From DASVRA01 sp036388855 (GTDB taxonomy: Bacteria; Pseudomonadota; Alphaproteobacteria; Caulobacterales; Caulobacteraceae), in contig DASVRA010000019.1 of NCBI GenBank assembly GCA_036388855.1, positions 45,414 through 109,413 of the forward strand: 64,000 nt of DNA. Reading direction: 5' to 3'. Of this stretch, positions 17,012 through 24,315 are shown in pieces. Every line of letters begins with the position of its first letter. Within the stretch, counting starts at the first letter, position 1. Below the pieces are notes generated by a model that was not told where the DNA came from, ran no database searches, and was given only the letters and a program-made list of their open reading frames with translations. The translations under genes and the position numbers were made by a program.

Positions 17012-18256
17012 TTGAACAGCGCCCATGAGCAAGGCCACAGCGGCCCCCTCGCCGGAACCTTCGTCCTCGACCTCTCGCGTGTCCTGGCCGGGCCCTGGGC
17101 CACTCAGATACTGGCCGACCTCGGCGCGGAGGTGATCAAAATCGAGCGACCGGGCGCGGGCGACGACACCCGCGCTTGGGGCCCTCCCTTCGTCAAGCGG
17201 TCGGACGGGTCCGATGGCGACGCCGCTTACTTCTTCGCCGCAAATCGCAACAAAAAGTCGGTCACCGTGGACATGGCCGCGCCCGAAGGCGCCGAGCTGA
17301 TCCGGAGACTGGCGGCCAAGGCCGACGTGCTGGTGGAGAACTTCAAGACCGGCGGGCTGAACAAGTATGGGTTGGACTATGAGGCTCTGAGGCACGCGAA
17401 CCCACGGTTGGTTTACTGCTCAATCACCGGCTTCGGCCAGACCGGGCCTGACGCCGGGCGCGCCGGCTACGACTACATGATCCAGGCCATGGGAGGATTG
17501 ATGTCGATCACCGGCCAGCCGGACGGGGCGCCCGGCGGCGAACCGATGAAGGTCGGCGTCGCGGTGGTGGACCTGTTCACCGGCCTTTATGCGTCCAACG
17601 CCGTCCTGGCCGCCCTGCTGCACGCCCGCGCCACCGGCCAAGGCCAGCACATCGACATGTCCCTGTTCGAGGTGCAGGCGGCGATGTTGGCGAACCAGGC
17701 GACCAACTTCTTCGTCTCCGGCCGCGCCCCCGCGCGCATGGGCAACGCCCATCCCAACCTCGCGCCCTACCAACCCTTTCCGACATCGGACGGCGCGGTG
17801 GTGATCGCCGTAGGAAACGACGGGCAGTTCCGCGCGCTCTGCCATGTGCTCGGCGCGCCGAACCTAGCGAAGGACAAACGTTTTCTCAGCAATGCTTCAC
17901 GGGTGAACAATCGGGTGGAGTTGGCGGCGGCGCTGTCGGAACTGACGATTGCCCGCTCGACCGGCGCCTGGGTCGAGGCCTTGGAAACCGCCTCCGTCCC
18001 CTGCGGCCCGATCAACACCGTCGATCGTGTCTTCGCCGAACCGCAGGCCGCGGCGCGTGAACTGGTGGTCGAGCAGACGCGCGAGGACCTGGAAAGCCCC
18101 GTCCGCACCGTCGCGTCACCGCTCCGCCTGTCGGCCACGCCGGTCTCCTACCAGACGGCGCCGCCCGCACTCGGCGCCCACACCCGCGAGGTTTTGAAGG
18201 GACTGGGACTGACGGGGGAGGAGTTGGACCGGCTGAGGGCGCAGGGCGTCGTTTGA
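17012..18256 (+). CDS. Class III (CaiB/BaiF) CoA-transferase, probably glutarate CoA-transferase
   Basis: 414 residues. Family III CoA-transferase: it moves CoA between dicarboxylates through an aspartyl-CoA intermediate. The family start VLDLSRVLAGPWATQILADL, the IKIERP strand and the probable catalytic Asp187 in VVDLFTG are present. Proximity to gcdH suggests glutarate as acceptor, like the SUGCT family, which is an inference from context. The only fitting start is TTG 17012 with GGGGAA five bases upstream. The nearby ATG at 17024 is in another frame. The ribosome site lies in the end of the palindromic repeat. Confidence 0.85.
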   Translation: MNSAHEQGHSGPLAGTFVLDLSRVLAGPWATQILADLGAEVIKIERPGAGDDTRAWGPPFVKRSDGSDGDAAYFFAANRNKKSVTVDMAAPEGAELIRRLAAKADVLVENFKTGGLNKYGLDYEALRHANPRLVYCSITGFGQTGPDAGRAGYDYMIQAMGGLMSITGQPDGAPGGEPMKVGVAVVDLFTGLYASNAVLAALLHARATGQGQHIDMSLFEVQAAMLANQATNFFVSGRAPARMGNAHPNLAPYQPFPTSDGAVVIAVGNDGQFRALCHVLGAPNLAKDKRFLSNASRVNNRVELAAALSELTIARSTGAWVEALETASVPCGPINTVDRVFAEPQAAARELVVEQTREDLESPVRTVASPLRLSATPVSYQTAPPALGAHTREVLKGLGLTGEELDRLRAQGVV

Positions 18257-18312
18257 GCGTGGCGCCTGTCTCGCCTCCATCTTAAATCTCTCCCGTTGTC
18301 TGGAGCCCCGCC

Positions 18313-18915
18313 CTGCCCGCCTCCGCCGGCCCTGAGATCGAACGCCTGATCCAACTCCTGGGAAGGCTCCCCGGGCTCGGCCCGCGCTCGGCGCGCCGCG
18401 CCGCGCTGGCGCTGCTCAAGAAGCGTGAGCAGTTGCTCCAGCCCTTGTCGGACGCGCTCGCCGAAGCCGCGCGCAAGGTGCGCGCCTGCTCGACCTGCGG
18501 CGCACTCGACACCACCGATCCTTGCGCCGTCTGCACCGATCCCAGCCGCGACGCCGCCGTCCTTTGCGTGGTCGAGGAGGTGGGGGGACTCTGGGCCATG
18601 GAGCGGGCCCAGGCCTTCCGCGGCCGATACCACGTGCTGGGCGGGCTGCTCTCGGCGCTGGACGGGGTCGGCCCTTCGGCCCTGCGGGTCGACGAACTGT
18701 CCAGGCGCGCCGCTGACGGGCAGGTGCGCGAGGTGATCCTGGCGCTGCCGGCCACCGTGGATGGCCAGACCACCGCCCACTACCTCGCCGACCGGCTGGA
18801 GCCTTCGGGCGTGCAGGTCACCATGCTGGCCCGCGGCGTCCCGGTCGGCGGCGACCTCGACTGGCTAGACGACGGCACTATCGCCCAGGCGCTGCGCGCG
18901 CGGCGGCCAGCTTAG
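18313..18915 (+). CDS. recR: Recombination protein RecR, apparently with a CTG start
   Basis: 200 residues, the normal RecR length. RecR acts with RecF/RecO to load RecA at gaps. It has the helix-hairpin-helix block LPGLGPRSARRAAL, a C4 zinc finger (CSTCGALDTTDPCAVC) and a TOPRIM domain (LCVVEEVGGLWAME). The frame is closed by a TAA at 18283, and no ATG, GTG or TTG occurs before TTG 18433, which is past the essential N-terminal HhH. CTG 18313 has GGAG exactly seven bases upstream and gives the usual N-terminus (xPASAGPEIERLIQLL). The usual partner ybaB is not adjacent. Confidence 0.93.
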   Translation: MPASAGPEIERLIQLLGRLPGLGPRSARRAALALLKKREQLLQPLSDALAEAARKVRACSTCGALDTTDPCAVCTDPSRDAAVLCVVEEVGGLWAMERAQAFRGRYHVLGGLLSALDGVGPSALRVDELSRRAADGQVREVILALPATVDGQTTAHYLADRLEPSGVQVTMLARGVPVGGDLDWLDDGTIAQALRARRPA

Positions 18916-19775
18916 ACGTCCGTTCGCGCCAGCACCCGCCGCGCCTCCTCCAAGTGCAGGCGCTCGATCATCTTGCCGTTTAGCGAAATCGCCCCCTTGC
19001 CCGCCGCTTCCGGCGCTTCAAAGGCGGCGGCTACGGCGCGGGCCCAGGCGACCTGGTCCCCCGATGGCGAGAAGATGCGGTTGCACGGTTCGACCTGGGA
19101 CGGGTGGATCAGGGTCTTGCCGTCGAAGCCGAAGTTGACCCCCTGGCGGCATTCCGCCTCGAACCCCGCCGCGTCGGAAAAGCCGTTGAACACGCCGTCA
19201 AGGGCCCAGAGGCTGTGGGCGCGGGCGGCGGCGACGAGCATGGCCAGCGCCGGAAGCAGCGGCGCGCGGTCCGCAGTGCGGCGGCAGCGGAGTTCCAGCA
19301 CGAGGTCGTTGGTCCCCGCGATCAGGGCCTGTAGGCGGCTCTCCCGCGCCGCGGTCGCGACCTCGCGCAGGTTCAGGATGGCTTCGGCGGTCTCGATCAT
19401 CACCCACAGCCGCGTACGCCCGGGGGCCCCCTCGATCAGGCGTTCGCAGGCGGCGATGTCGCCGGCGCCGCTGATCTTGGGCGCCAGAATGGCGTCGGGC
19501 GCCGCCTCCACCGCCGCGGCCCAGTCCGCCTCGCCCCACTCGGAGCGAAGGTGGTTGCAGCGGATGGCCACCAAGCGCTCGCCGAACCCTTCGCGCACCG
19601 CCTCCACTGCCGCCGCGCGCGCCGCGTCCTTCATTTCCGGCGCGACGGCGTCCTCCAGATCCAGGAACACGGCGTCGGCGGCCAGCTCTCGCGCCTTGGC
19701 GATGGCGCGCGGGTTCGAGGCCGGCACATAGAGCACGCTGCGAGGGGCCGGGCGGTCGAGATTGGATGGGGACAA
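18912..19775 (-). CDS. CitE/HpcH-family CoA ester lyase
   Basis: About 287 residues of the HpcH/HpaI aldolase-citrate lyase beta family: TIM-barrel enzymes that cleave or form malyl-CoA, citramalyl-CoA and related esters with Mg2+. Visible motifs are RSVLYVPASNPRAIAKA, the metal-binding FLDLEDAV, APKISGAGD and IETAEA, and the C-terminal GKTLIHPSQV. The best start is TTG 19775 (GGAGA five bases upstream), and a GTG at 19796 would add seven residues. The 3' end overlaps the recR stop by four bases (convergent). Exact substrate unknown. Confidence 0.82.
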   Translation of the reverse strand: MSPSNLDRPAPRSVLYVPASNPRAIAKARELAADAVFLDLEDAVAPEMKDAARAAAVEAVREGFGERLVAIRCNHLRSEWGEADWAAAVEAAPDAILAPKISGAGDIAACERLIEGAPGRTRLWVMIETAEAILNLREVATAARESRLQALIAGTNDLVLELRCRRTADRAPLLPALAMLVAAARAHSLWALDGVFNGFSDAAGFEAECRQGVNFGFDGKTLIHPSQVEPCNRIFSPSGDQVAWARAVAAAFEAPEAAGKGAISLNGKMIERLHLEEARRVLARTDV

Positions 19776-19822
19776 GGCGGTCTCCTGCTTCCACACGGCG
19801 GCGGCGCGCCTATGTTGGCGCC

Positions 19823-20203
19823 ATGCTGCGTTACGACGAGACCGCCCGCAACGTGCTCGGTGGGGAGCTGATGCCCTGCTCGAGCGACCCGGTCACGGGG
19901 TTCTACCGCAACGGCTGCTGCGAGACCGGGCCGCACGACTTCGGGCTGCACACCGTCTGCGCGGTGATGACGGCGGAGTTCCTGGCGTTTTCGAAGATGG
20001 CCGGCAACGACCTGTCGACGCCCATTCCACAAGCCAGCTTCCTCGGCCTGAAGCCCGGCGACCGCTGGTGCCTGTGCGCGCCGCGTTGGAAGGAGGCGCT
20101 CGACGCCGGCGCCGCCCCGCAAGTGGTGCTGGAGGCCACCCACGAGGAGACTCTGGCGATCGTCCCGCTTGGCGTGCTTAAGGATCACGCGGCGGAGGCT
20201 TGA
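19823..20203 (+). CDS. DUF2237 family protein
   Basis: 126 residues. It matches the DUF2237 family by its core blocks: NVLGGELMPCS, TGFYRNGCCETG, the DFGLHTVCAVMT segment with several conserved Cys/His, and GDRWCLCAPRW. It is cytoplasmic with no signal. It is divergent from the CitE-like gene, with a shared 47-base promoter space, and ends 10 bases from the dnaA stop. Function unknown. The conserved Cys and His suggest metal binding. Confidence 0.85.
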   Translation: MLRYDETARNVLGGELMPCSSDPVTGFYRNGCCETGPHDFGLHTVCAVMTAEFLAFSKMAGNDLSTPIPQASFLGLKPGDRWCLCAPRWKEALDAGAAPQVVLEATHEETLAIVPLGVLKDHAAEA

Positions 20204-20213
20204 GCCTGCCGCC

Positions 20214-21638
20214 TCAGCCCCGCAGCTTGCGCGTCAGCGCCTCGAGGTCGCCGGTAAGCTGGGCGTCGGTCTGCTTCAGCTCCTCGATCCGGCGCACCGC
20301 GTGCAGCACGGTGGTGTGGTCGCGCCCGCCGAACCTGCGGCCGATATCGGGAAGCGAGCGGGTGGTTAGCTGCTTGCACAGCCACATCGCCGCCTGCCGG
20401 GGCCGGGCGACAGCGCGGGTGCGACGCTCGGACAGCAGGTCGGACTGCTTCATGCCGTAGTGTTCGGCGGTGGCCTTCTGGATGTCGTCCACGGTGATGC
20501 GCCGGTCGGAGACCTTCAGGTGCGGCCGCAGCAGCGTCTGGGCTTCGTCCACGGTGAGCGCGGCCAAGCCTTCGCCGGTGCGGGCGAGCAGAGTATTCAG
20601 CGCCCCTTCCAGTTCACGCACCGAAGCGGTGAAACGGTCCGCGAGGAAGGTCAGTACCTCCGGCCGCGCGGTCATCGGGCGCAGCTTCTGCTGACGGCAG
20701 AGCTGGACCAGCTTGCGCTGGAGGATGCCCATGCGCAGATCGCGGTCGGCGGTCTCGATGCCGCAGACCAAGCCCGCGGTGAGCAGCGAGCGCAGGCGCG
20801 CGTCGATCTCGGTGATCGCCTGGGGCGGCCGGTCGGCCGACAGCACCACGCGGCGGCCCTCGCCCATCAGACTGGCGAGCGTATGGAACAGCTCCTCCTG
20901 GGTGGCGGTCTTGCCGCCGACGAAGTGGACGTCGTCGATCAGCAGCAGGTCGGCGGCGCGCAGCGATTCCTTGAAGGCGGCGGTGGAGCGGTCGCTCACG
21001 GCCTTGAGGAATGTGGAGAGGAAGCGCTCGGCGGTGAGGTAGATCACCGTCTTGTCGGGGCGCCGCTCCCAGGCTTCGGCGGCGATGGCGTTGAGCAGGT
21101 GCGTCTTGCCGAAGCCGTAGGGGCCGTGGAACACCACTGGGTTGAAGTGGCCGTCGTCCCAGGCGGCGATCCGCCGCGCCACCTGGTAGGCAAAGTCGTT
21201 GGAGCCGCCGGCGACGAAGGTCTCGAAGGTGAAGCGCTCCTGCAGGCCGGCCGGGCGAGTGACGGCGGGGGCGGGGGCCGGGGCGATCTCAATCACCCTG
21301 GCGTCCGTACGAGGCTCCAGGTCGTTGCTGGCCGCTTCCGCGACGAGCAGCGCCTCGATCTCCGAAAGCGCTTTCAGGTCAAGCGCACGACCGGCGGAGT
21401 CTGACTCGTCCCACAGTTGAACCAACCGCCGCCAAGCGTGCCGTTTCACCCAGTCGCGGGCGAAGGCGGTGCGGGTGGCCAGGACGCAAGCATCAGCGGT
21501 TTCGTGCAGGGTCGCCTGCCCCAGCCAGGAGTCGAAGGTGCTGTCGCCCAGTTCGCGCCGCAGGGCTGTGCAGACCCCCGTCCACACCTCCGCCGCCGGC
21601 CTGATCCTGGGTGACTGGGCATAGCTCGTCGTGTTCAT
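20214..21638 (-). CDS. dnaA: Chromosomal replication initiator DnaA
   Basis: 474 residues, strongly Caulobacter-like. Domain I (about 15-90), a short domain II, and the AAA+ domain III with Walker A GPYGFGKTHLL (Lys178) and Walker B LLLIDDVHF. Domain IV carries the DNA-binding signature GRDHTTVLHAVRRIEEL. The ATG at 21638 (MNTTSYAQ) has GGGG seven bases upstream. The frame is open to 21731, but that start would add an atypical 31-residue extension. It sits downstream of rpsT on the same strand, as in Caulobacter. Confidence 0.97.
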   Translation of the reverse strand: MNTTSYAQSPRIRPAAEVWTGVCTALRRELGDSTFDSWLGQATLHETADACVLATRTAFARDWVKRHAWRRLVQLWDESDSAGRALDLKALSEIEALLVAEAASNDLEPRTDARVIEIAPAPAPAVTRPAGLQERFTFETFVAGGSNDFAYQVARRIAAWDDGHFNPVVFHGPYGFGKTHLLNAIAAEAWERRPDKTVIYLTAERFLSTFLKAVSDRSTAAFKESLRAADLLLIDDVHFVGGKTATQEELFHTLASLMGEGRRVVLSADRPPQAITEIDARLRSLLTAGLVCGIETADRDLRMGILQRKLVQLCRQQKLRPMTARPEVLTFLADRFTASVRELEGALNTLLARTGEGLAALTVDEAQTLLRPHLKVSDRRITVDDIQKATAEHYGMKQSDLLSERRTRAVARPRQAAMWLCKQLTTRSLPDIGRRFGGRDHTTVLHAVRRIEELKQTDAQLTGDLEALTRKLRG

Positions 21639-21795
21639 TGTATGGCCCCATCCCATATCTTCGTTCAGCAAGCCATCGACCGAAAGGCGGCAGGGAAACT
21701 GCTGGCAAAGCAATCCCTTATCGACGGCCACACCCCTTGGCCGCCGGCGCCCTTAGTACCCTTGCGATGCGATGGAAGAACTTAGTGGCCCAACG

Positions 21796-21822
21796 ATAAT
21801 GAGGCGCCGGGCAGGGGGTCAA
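21796..21822 (-). promoter_or_regulatory. Candidate dnaA promoter
   Basis: On the minus strand TTGACC (21822-21817) acts as a good -35 element. CATTAT or ATTATC (21801-21795) is a possible -10 with a 15-16 base spacer, slightly short. Transcription would start near 21790, giving a ~150-base leader before the dnaA ATG. Placement is by eye only. Confidence 0.35.
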
Positions 21823-21837
21823 TCGTTAATCTTAGGT

Positions 21838-21923
21838 GAATCGGCGGATAAATTTCTTGACTCGCGCAACCCCTCGCCACGCAAGGGAAACCGTGTTGTG
21901 CGACATTCTGTACCGTCCGAATC
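21838..21923. promoter_or_regulatory. Three GANTC (CcrM methylation) sites upstream of dnaA
   Basis: GAATC at 21838-21842, GACTC at 21859-21863 and GAATC at 21919-21923. GANTC is the target of CcrM, which is encoded at 47.4 kb in this window. In Caulobacter the methylation state of GANTC sites in the dnaA promoter affects dnaA transcription. The nearest site lies 16 bases upstream of the candidate -35 box. Confidence 0.65.
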
Positions 21924-21942
21924 GGTGGGCTTGCGGGCATGC

Positions 21943-21971
21943 AAAACGGCCCGCGCTCGCAAGCTGGGCCG
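21943..21971 (-). terminator. Rho-independent terminator of rpsT
   Basis: On the minus strand CGGCCC (21971-21966) pairs with GGGCCG (21952-21947), with a small inner GCT/AGC stem, followed by TTTT (21946-21943). It lies ~60 bases after the rpsT stop and separates rpsT from dnaA. Confidence 0.7.
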
Positions 21972-22030
21972 CTTCGGAAACACCTACAACTTCAGGGGGG
22001 TAAAGCGAAGCCGTAGCGCCGCTTCCGAAC

Positions 22031-22300
22031 TTATCCGGGCAAGCCCTTGCGCAGCTGCGCGGCCAGACGCGACACTTTGCGCGAGCCGGTGTTCTTGTGG
22101 ATCACGCCTTTGGAGACCGCGCGCATCAGCTCCGACTGCGCGGCAATGAAGGCGGCGCGGGCGACGGCTGAATCTTCGCCCTTGAGGGCTTCCTCGAACT
22201 TGCGCACGAAGGTGCGCACGCGCGAGCGGCGGGCCTTGTTGACTTCGGTGCGGCGGGCGATCTTGCGGATCGCCTTCTTGGCGCCGGGCGTGTTGGCCAT
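22031..22300 (-). CDS. rpsT: 30S ribosomal protein S20
   Basis: 89 residues, the full S20 length: a Lys/Arg-rich three-helix protein that binds 16S rRNA. The start is ATG 22300 (MANTPGAKKAIRK), with GAGG upstream. The longer open frame to 22390 only translates the leader. It is transcribed towards dnaA, with its own terminator between. A strong hairpin lies immediately upstream, between it and tRNA-Arg. Confidence 0.97.
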   Translation of the reverse strand: MANTPGAKKAIRKIARRTEVNKARRSRVRTFVRKFEEALKGEDSAVARAAFIAAQSELMRAVSKGVIHKNTGSRKVSRLAAQLRKGLPG

Positions 22301-22312
22301 GGATATCCTCGG

Positions 22313-22344
22313 AAAAACGGCGCCGCCGCGGACCGGCCGCGGCG
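22313..22344 (-). terminator. Hairpin with U-tract between tRNA-Arg and rpsT
   Basis: On the minus strand a perfect 8-bp stem CGCCGCGG (22344-22337) / CCGCGGCG (22331-22324) with a 5-base loop is followed after six bases by TTTTT (22317-22313). It ends only 12 bases before the rpsT ATG. It may end tRNA-Arg transcription, attenuate rpsT, or both. Confidence 0.5.
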
Positions 22345-22401
22345 CGAAATCGAAGCCGGCGCATATAGCGGGAGGGCTCGCCGGGGTCAACGCGGCAGGA
22401 C

Positions 22402-22478
22402 TGGCGCGCCCGAAGAGATTCGAACTCCTGACCCCCAGATTCGTAGTCTGGTGCTCTATCCAGCTGAGCTACGGGCGC
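22402..22478 (-). tRNA. tRNA-Arg (anticodon ACG)
   Basis: A 77-base tRNA. The acceptor stem GCGCCCG (22478-22472) pairs with CGGGCGC (22412-22406), followed by discriminator G and an encoded CCA (22404-22402). The anticodon stem CAGA/TCTG encloses loop CTACGAA, so the anticodon is ACG, which reads CGU/CGC/CGA after A34 deamination to inosine. The T-arm GTTCGAATC is standard. Confidence 0.95.
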
Positions 22479-22596
22479 GCGCGGCCTGTTCGGCGAGGGC
22501 GCGATACCTAGGCGATGGGGGCGGAGGGTGCAAGCCGCCGCCCCCGGCGACGGCGGCGCTTTGCCGGGCCCGCGCTTTGGTTTAGGCGCCGAGCCC

Positions 22597-24315
22597 ATGC
22601 GCCGCTTCAACCTCGTCGCCGCCGCCGTGGCGATCCTGCTCGCCTCCGCCGCGCCGGTTCCCCCGCCGCAGGTCCCGCCCGTCGGCGCGCGCGAGGGCTT
22701 GGCCTCCAGCGCCATGGTCGCGGCCGCCAATCCGCATGCGGTGGAGGCGGGCCTGCGGGTGTTGCGCGCCGGCGGGTCGGCGATCGACGCGGCCGTGGCG
22801 GTGCAGGCGACGCTGGGGCTGGTCGAGCCGCAGAGTTCGGGCCTCGGCGGGGGCGGCTTCCTGGTCCACTACGACGCCCGGACGCGCGAGGTGCGGGTCT
22901 ACGACGGCCGTGAAACGGCGCCGGCGGGGGCTAGGGCCAACATGTTCCTGGGGCCGGATGGCAAGCCGCTGCCGTTCGTGCAGGCGGTGTTGAGCGGGCG
23001 GGCCACCGGCGCGCCGGGAGCGGTGGCGGCCCTGGCGATGGCACAGAAGCGGCACGGGCGGCTGCCCTGGCAGCGACTGTTCGCCTATCCCGAAACGCTG
23101 GCTGGGGACGGCTTCCTGGTTTCCCCGCGCCTGGCCCGCTTCACCAACGGAGACCAGCCGCAGGCCGCGGCGCCCGACGCGGCGCGATACTTCTCCGGCC
23201 CCGACGGACGACGGCTGCAAGTGGGCGAGCGGCTGGTCAACCGCGCCTACGCCCAGACCCTTAGCGCCTTGGCGCGGCAAGGGCCGGCGGCGATCCTTAC
23301 CGGCCCTCTGGCCAGGGAGATCGAGGCGCGGGTGCACGCGCCGCCGCTGCCGGGAACCCTGACCGCTGCCGATCTGGCGAGCTATCATCCCCGCACCTAC
23401 GAGGCGGTCTGCGGTCCGTACCGCGTCTATCTGGTCTGCACCGCCGCGCCGCCGTCCAGCGGCGCGGCCCTGCTGCTGGGCCTGGCGATCCTCCAGCGCA
23501 CGGACATTGCTTCGCGCGGCCCAAGCGATGCTCAGGCCTGGTTTCTGTTCGCCGAGGCCAGCCGGCTGATGTACGCCGACCGCGACCGCTACTTCGCCGA
23601 TCCGGCGTTCGTGCGCGTGCCCGTGCCGGGGCTGCTCGACCCCGCCTACGCCGCCCGGCGCGCGGCGCTGATCGGCAAGAGCGCCGGTCCAGCACCCGAA
23701 GCGGGCCTTCCAACGGGCGCGCCGGCCGCTGGGGAGGGGCTCACGCGCGAGCCCGCCGGCACTTCGCACTTCGTGGTGGTTGATCGCTGGGGGAACACGG
23801 TCTCCATGACCACCACGGTGGAAAGCGTGTTCGGCACGGGCCGCATGGCCGGAGGCTTCTTCCTCAACAACCAGATGACCGACTTCTCCTTCACGCCGGT
23901 GGACGCGGCGGGGCGGCCAGTGCCCAACGCCGTCGCGCCTGGCAAGCGGCCGCGCTCGTCGATGTCGCCGGTGATCGTGCTGGACCGTCAGGGGCGCTTC
24001 GTCGCCGCCCTGGGGTCGCCGGGCGGCAACTCGATCCCAGCCTATAACCTGAAGGCGCTGGTCGGCCTGCTGGATTGGGGCCTGAGCATGCAGCAGGCCA
24101 TCGAGCTGCCGAACCTGGTGGCGCGCGGCGAGAGCTTCGCCGGAGAGGTGGACCGGTTCGCGCCCGGCGTGATCGACGGGCTGAAGGCGCGGGGGATCGC
24201 CGTCCGCCCCTTCTCACGCCAGGAAGAGTCGGGGCTGCACGGGGTCAGGGCGCGCGGCGGGAGGCTCGAGGGCGGCGCCGATCCTCGGCGCGAGGGCGTG
24301 GCGCGGGGGTTCTGA
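22597..24315 (+). CDS. ggt: Gamma-glutamyltransferase (glutathione hydrolase)
   Basis: 572 residues. Periplasmic N-terminal nucleophile enzyme that hydrolyses glutathione and transfers its gamma-glutamyl group. A signal peptide (1-20) is followed by the large-subunit motifs GGSAIDAAVAVQ and GLGGGGFLVHYD. The autocleavage nucleophile Thr389 lies in EPAGTSHFVVVD, and the small subunit has NNQMTDFSF and KRPRSSMSP. Its last 71 bases overlap the 3' end of the convergent histidine kinase gene. Start is ATG 22597, and an upstream ATG in frame at 22528 is less likely because the signal would be internal. Confidence 0.94.
   Translation: MRRFNLVAAAVAILLASAAPVPPPQVPPVGAREGLASSAMVAAANPHAVEAGLRVLRAGGSAIDAAVAVQATLGLVEPQSSGLGGGGFLVHYDARTREVRVYDGRETAPAGARANMFLGPDGKPLPFVQAVLSGRATGAPGAVAALAMAQKRHGRLPWQRLFAYPETLAGDGFLVSPRLARFTNGDQPQAAAPDAARYFSGPDGRRLQVGERLVNRAYAQTLSALARQGPAAILTGPLAREIEARVHAPPLPGTLTAADLASYHPRTYEAVCGPYRVYLVCTAAPPSSGAALLLGLAILQRTDIASRGPSDAQAWFLFAEASRLMYADRDRYFADPAFVRVPVPGLLDPAYAARRAALIGKSAGPAPEAGLPTGAPAAGEGLTREPAGTSHFVVVDRWGNTVSMTTTVESVFGTGRMAGGFFLNNQMTDFSFTPVDAAGRPVPNAVAPGKRPRSSMSPVIVLDRQGRFVAALGSPGGNSIPAYNLKALVGLLDWGLSMQQAIELPNLVARGESFAGEVDRFAPGVIDGLKARGIAVRPFSRQEESGLHGVRARGGRLEGGADPRREGVARGF

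Larger units (their letters stand above)
21639..22030. other. dnaA upstream regulatory region (no gene)
   Basis: This 392-base spacer between dnaA and rpsT has no convincing ORF. It holds the rpsT terminator, three GANTC sites, a -35-like TTGACC on the dnaA strand, and one weak DnaA-box-like site (21843-21851, 7 of 9 matches to TGTGGATAA). It is richer in A/T than its surroundings. I see no cluster of good DnaA boxes, so it is more likely the dnaA promoter than the replication origin. Confidence 0.6.

Noticed and set aside
21639..22030. Possible replication origin next to dnaA
   Set aside because: Only one weak DnaA-box-like site is seen, with no cluster of boxes. In Caulobacter the origin is not between dnaA and rpsT.
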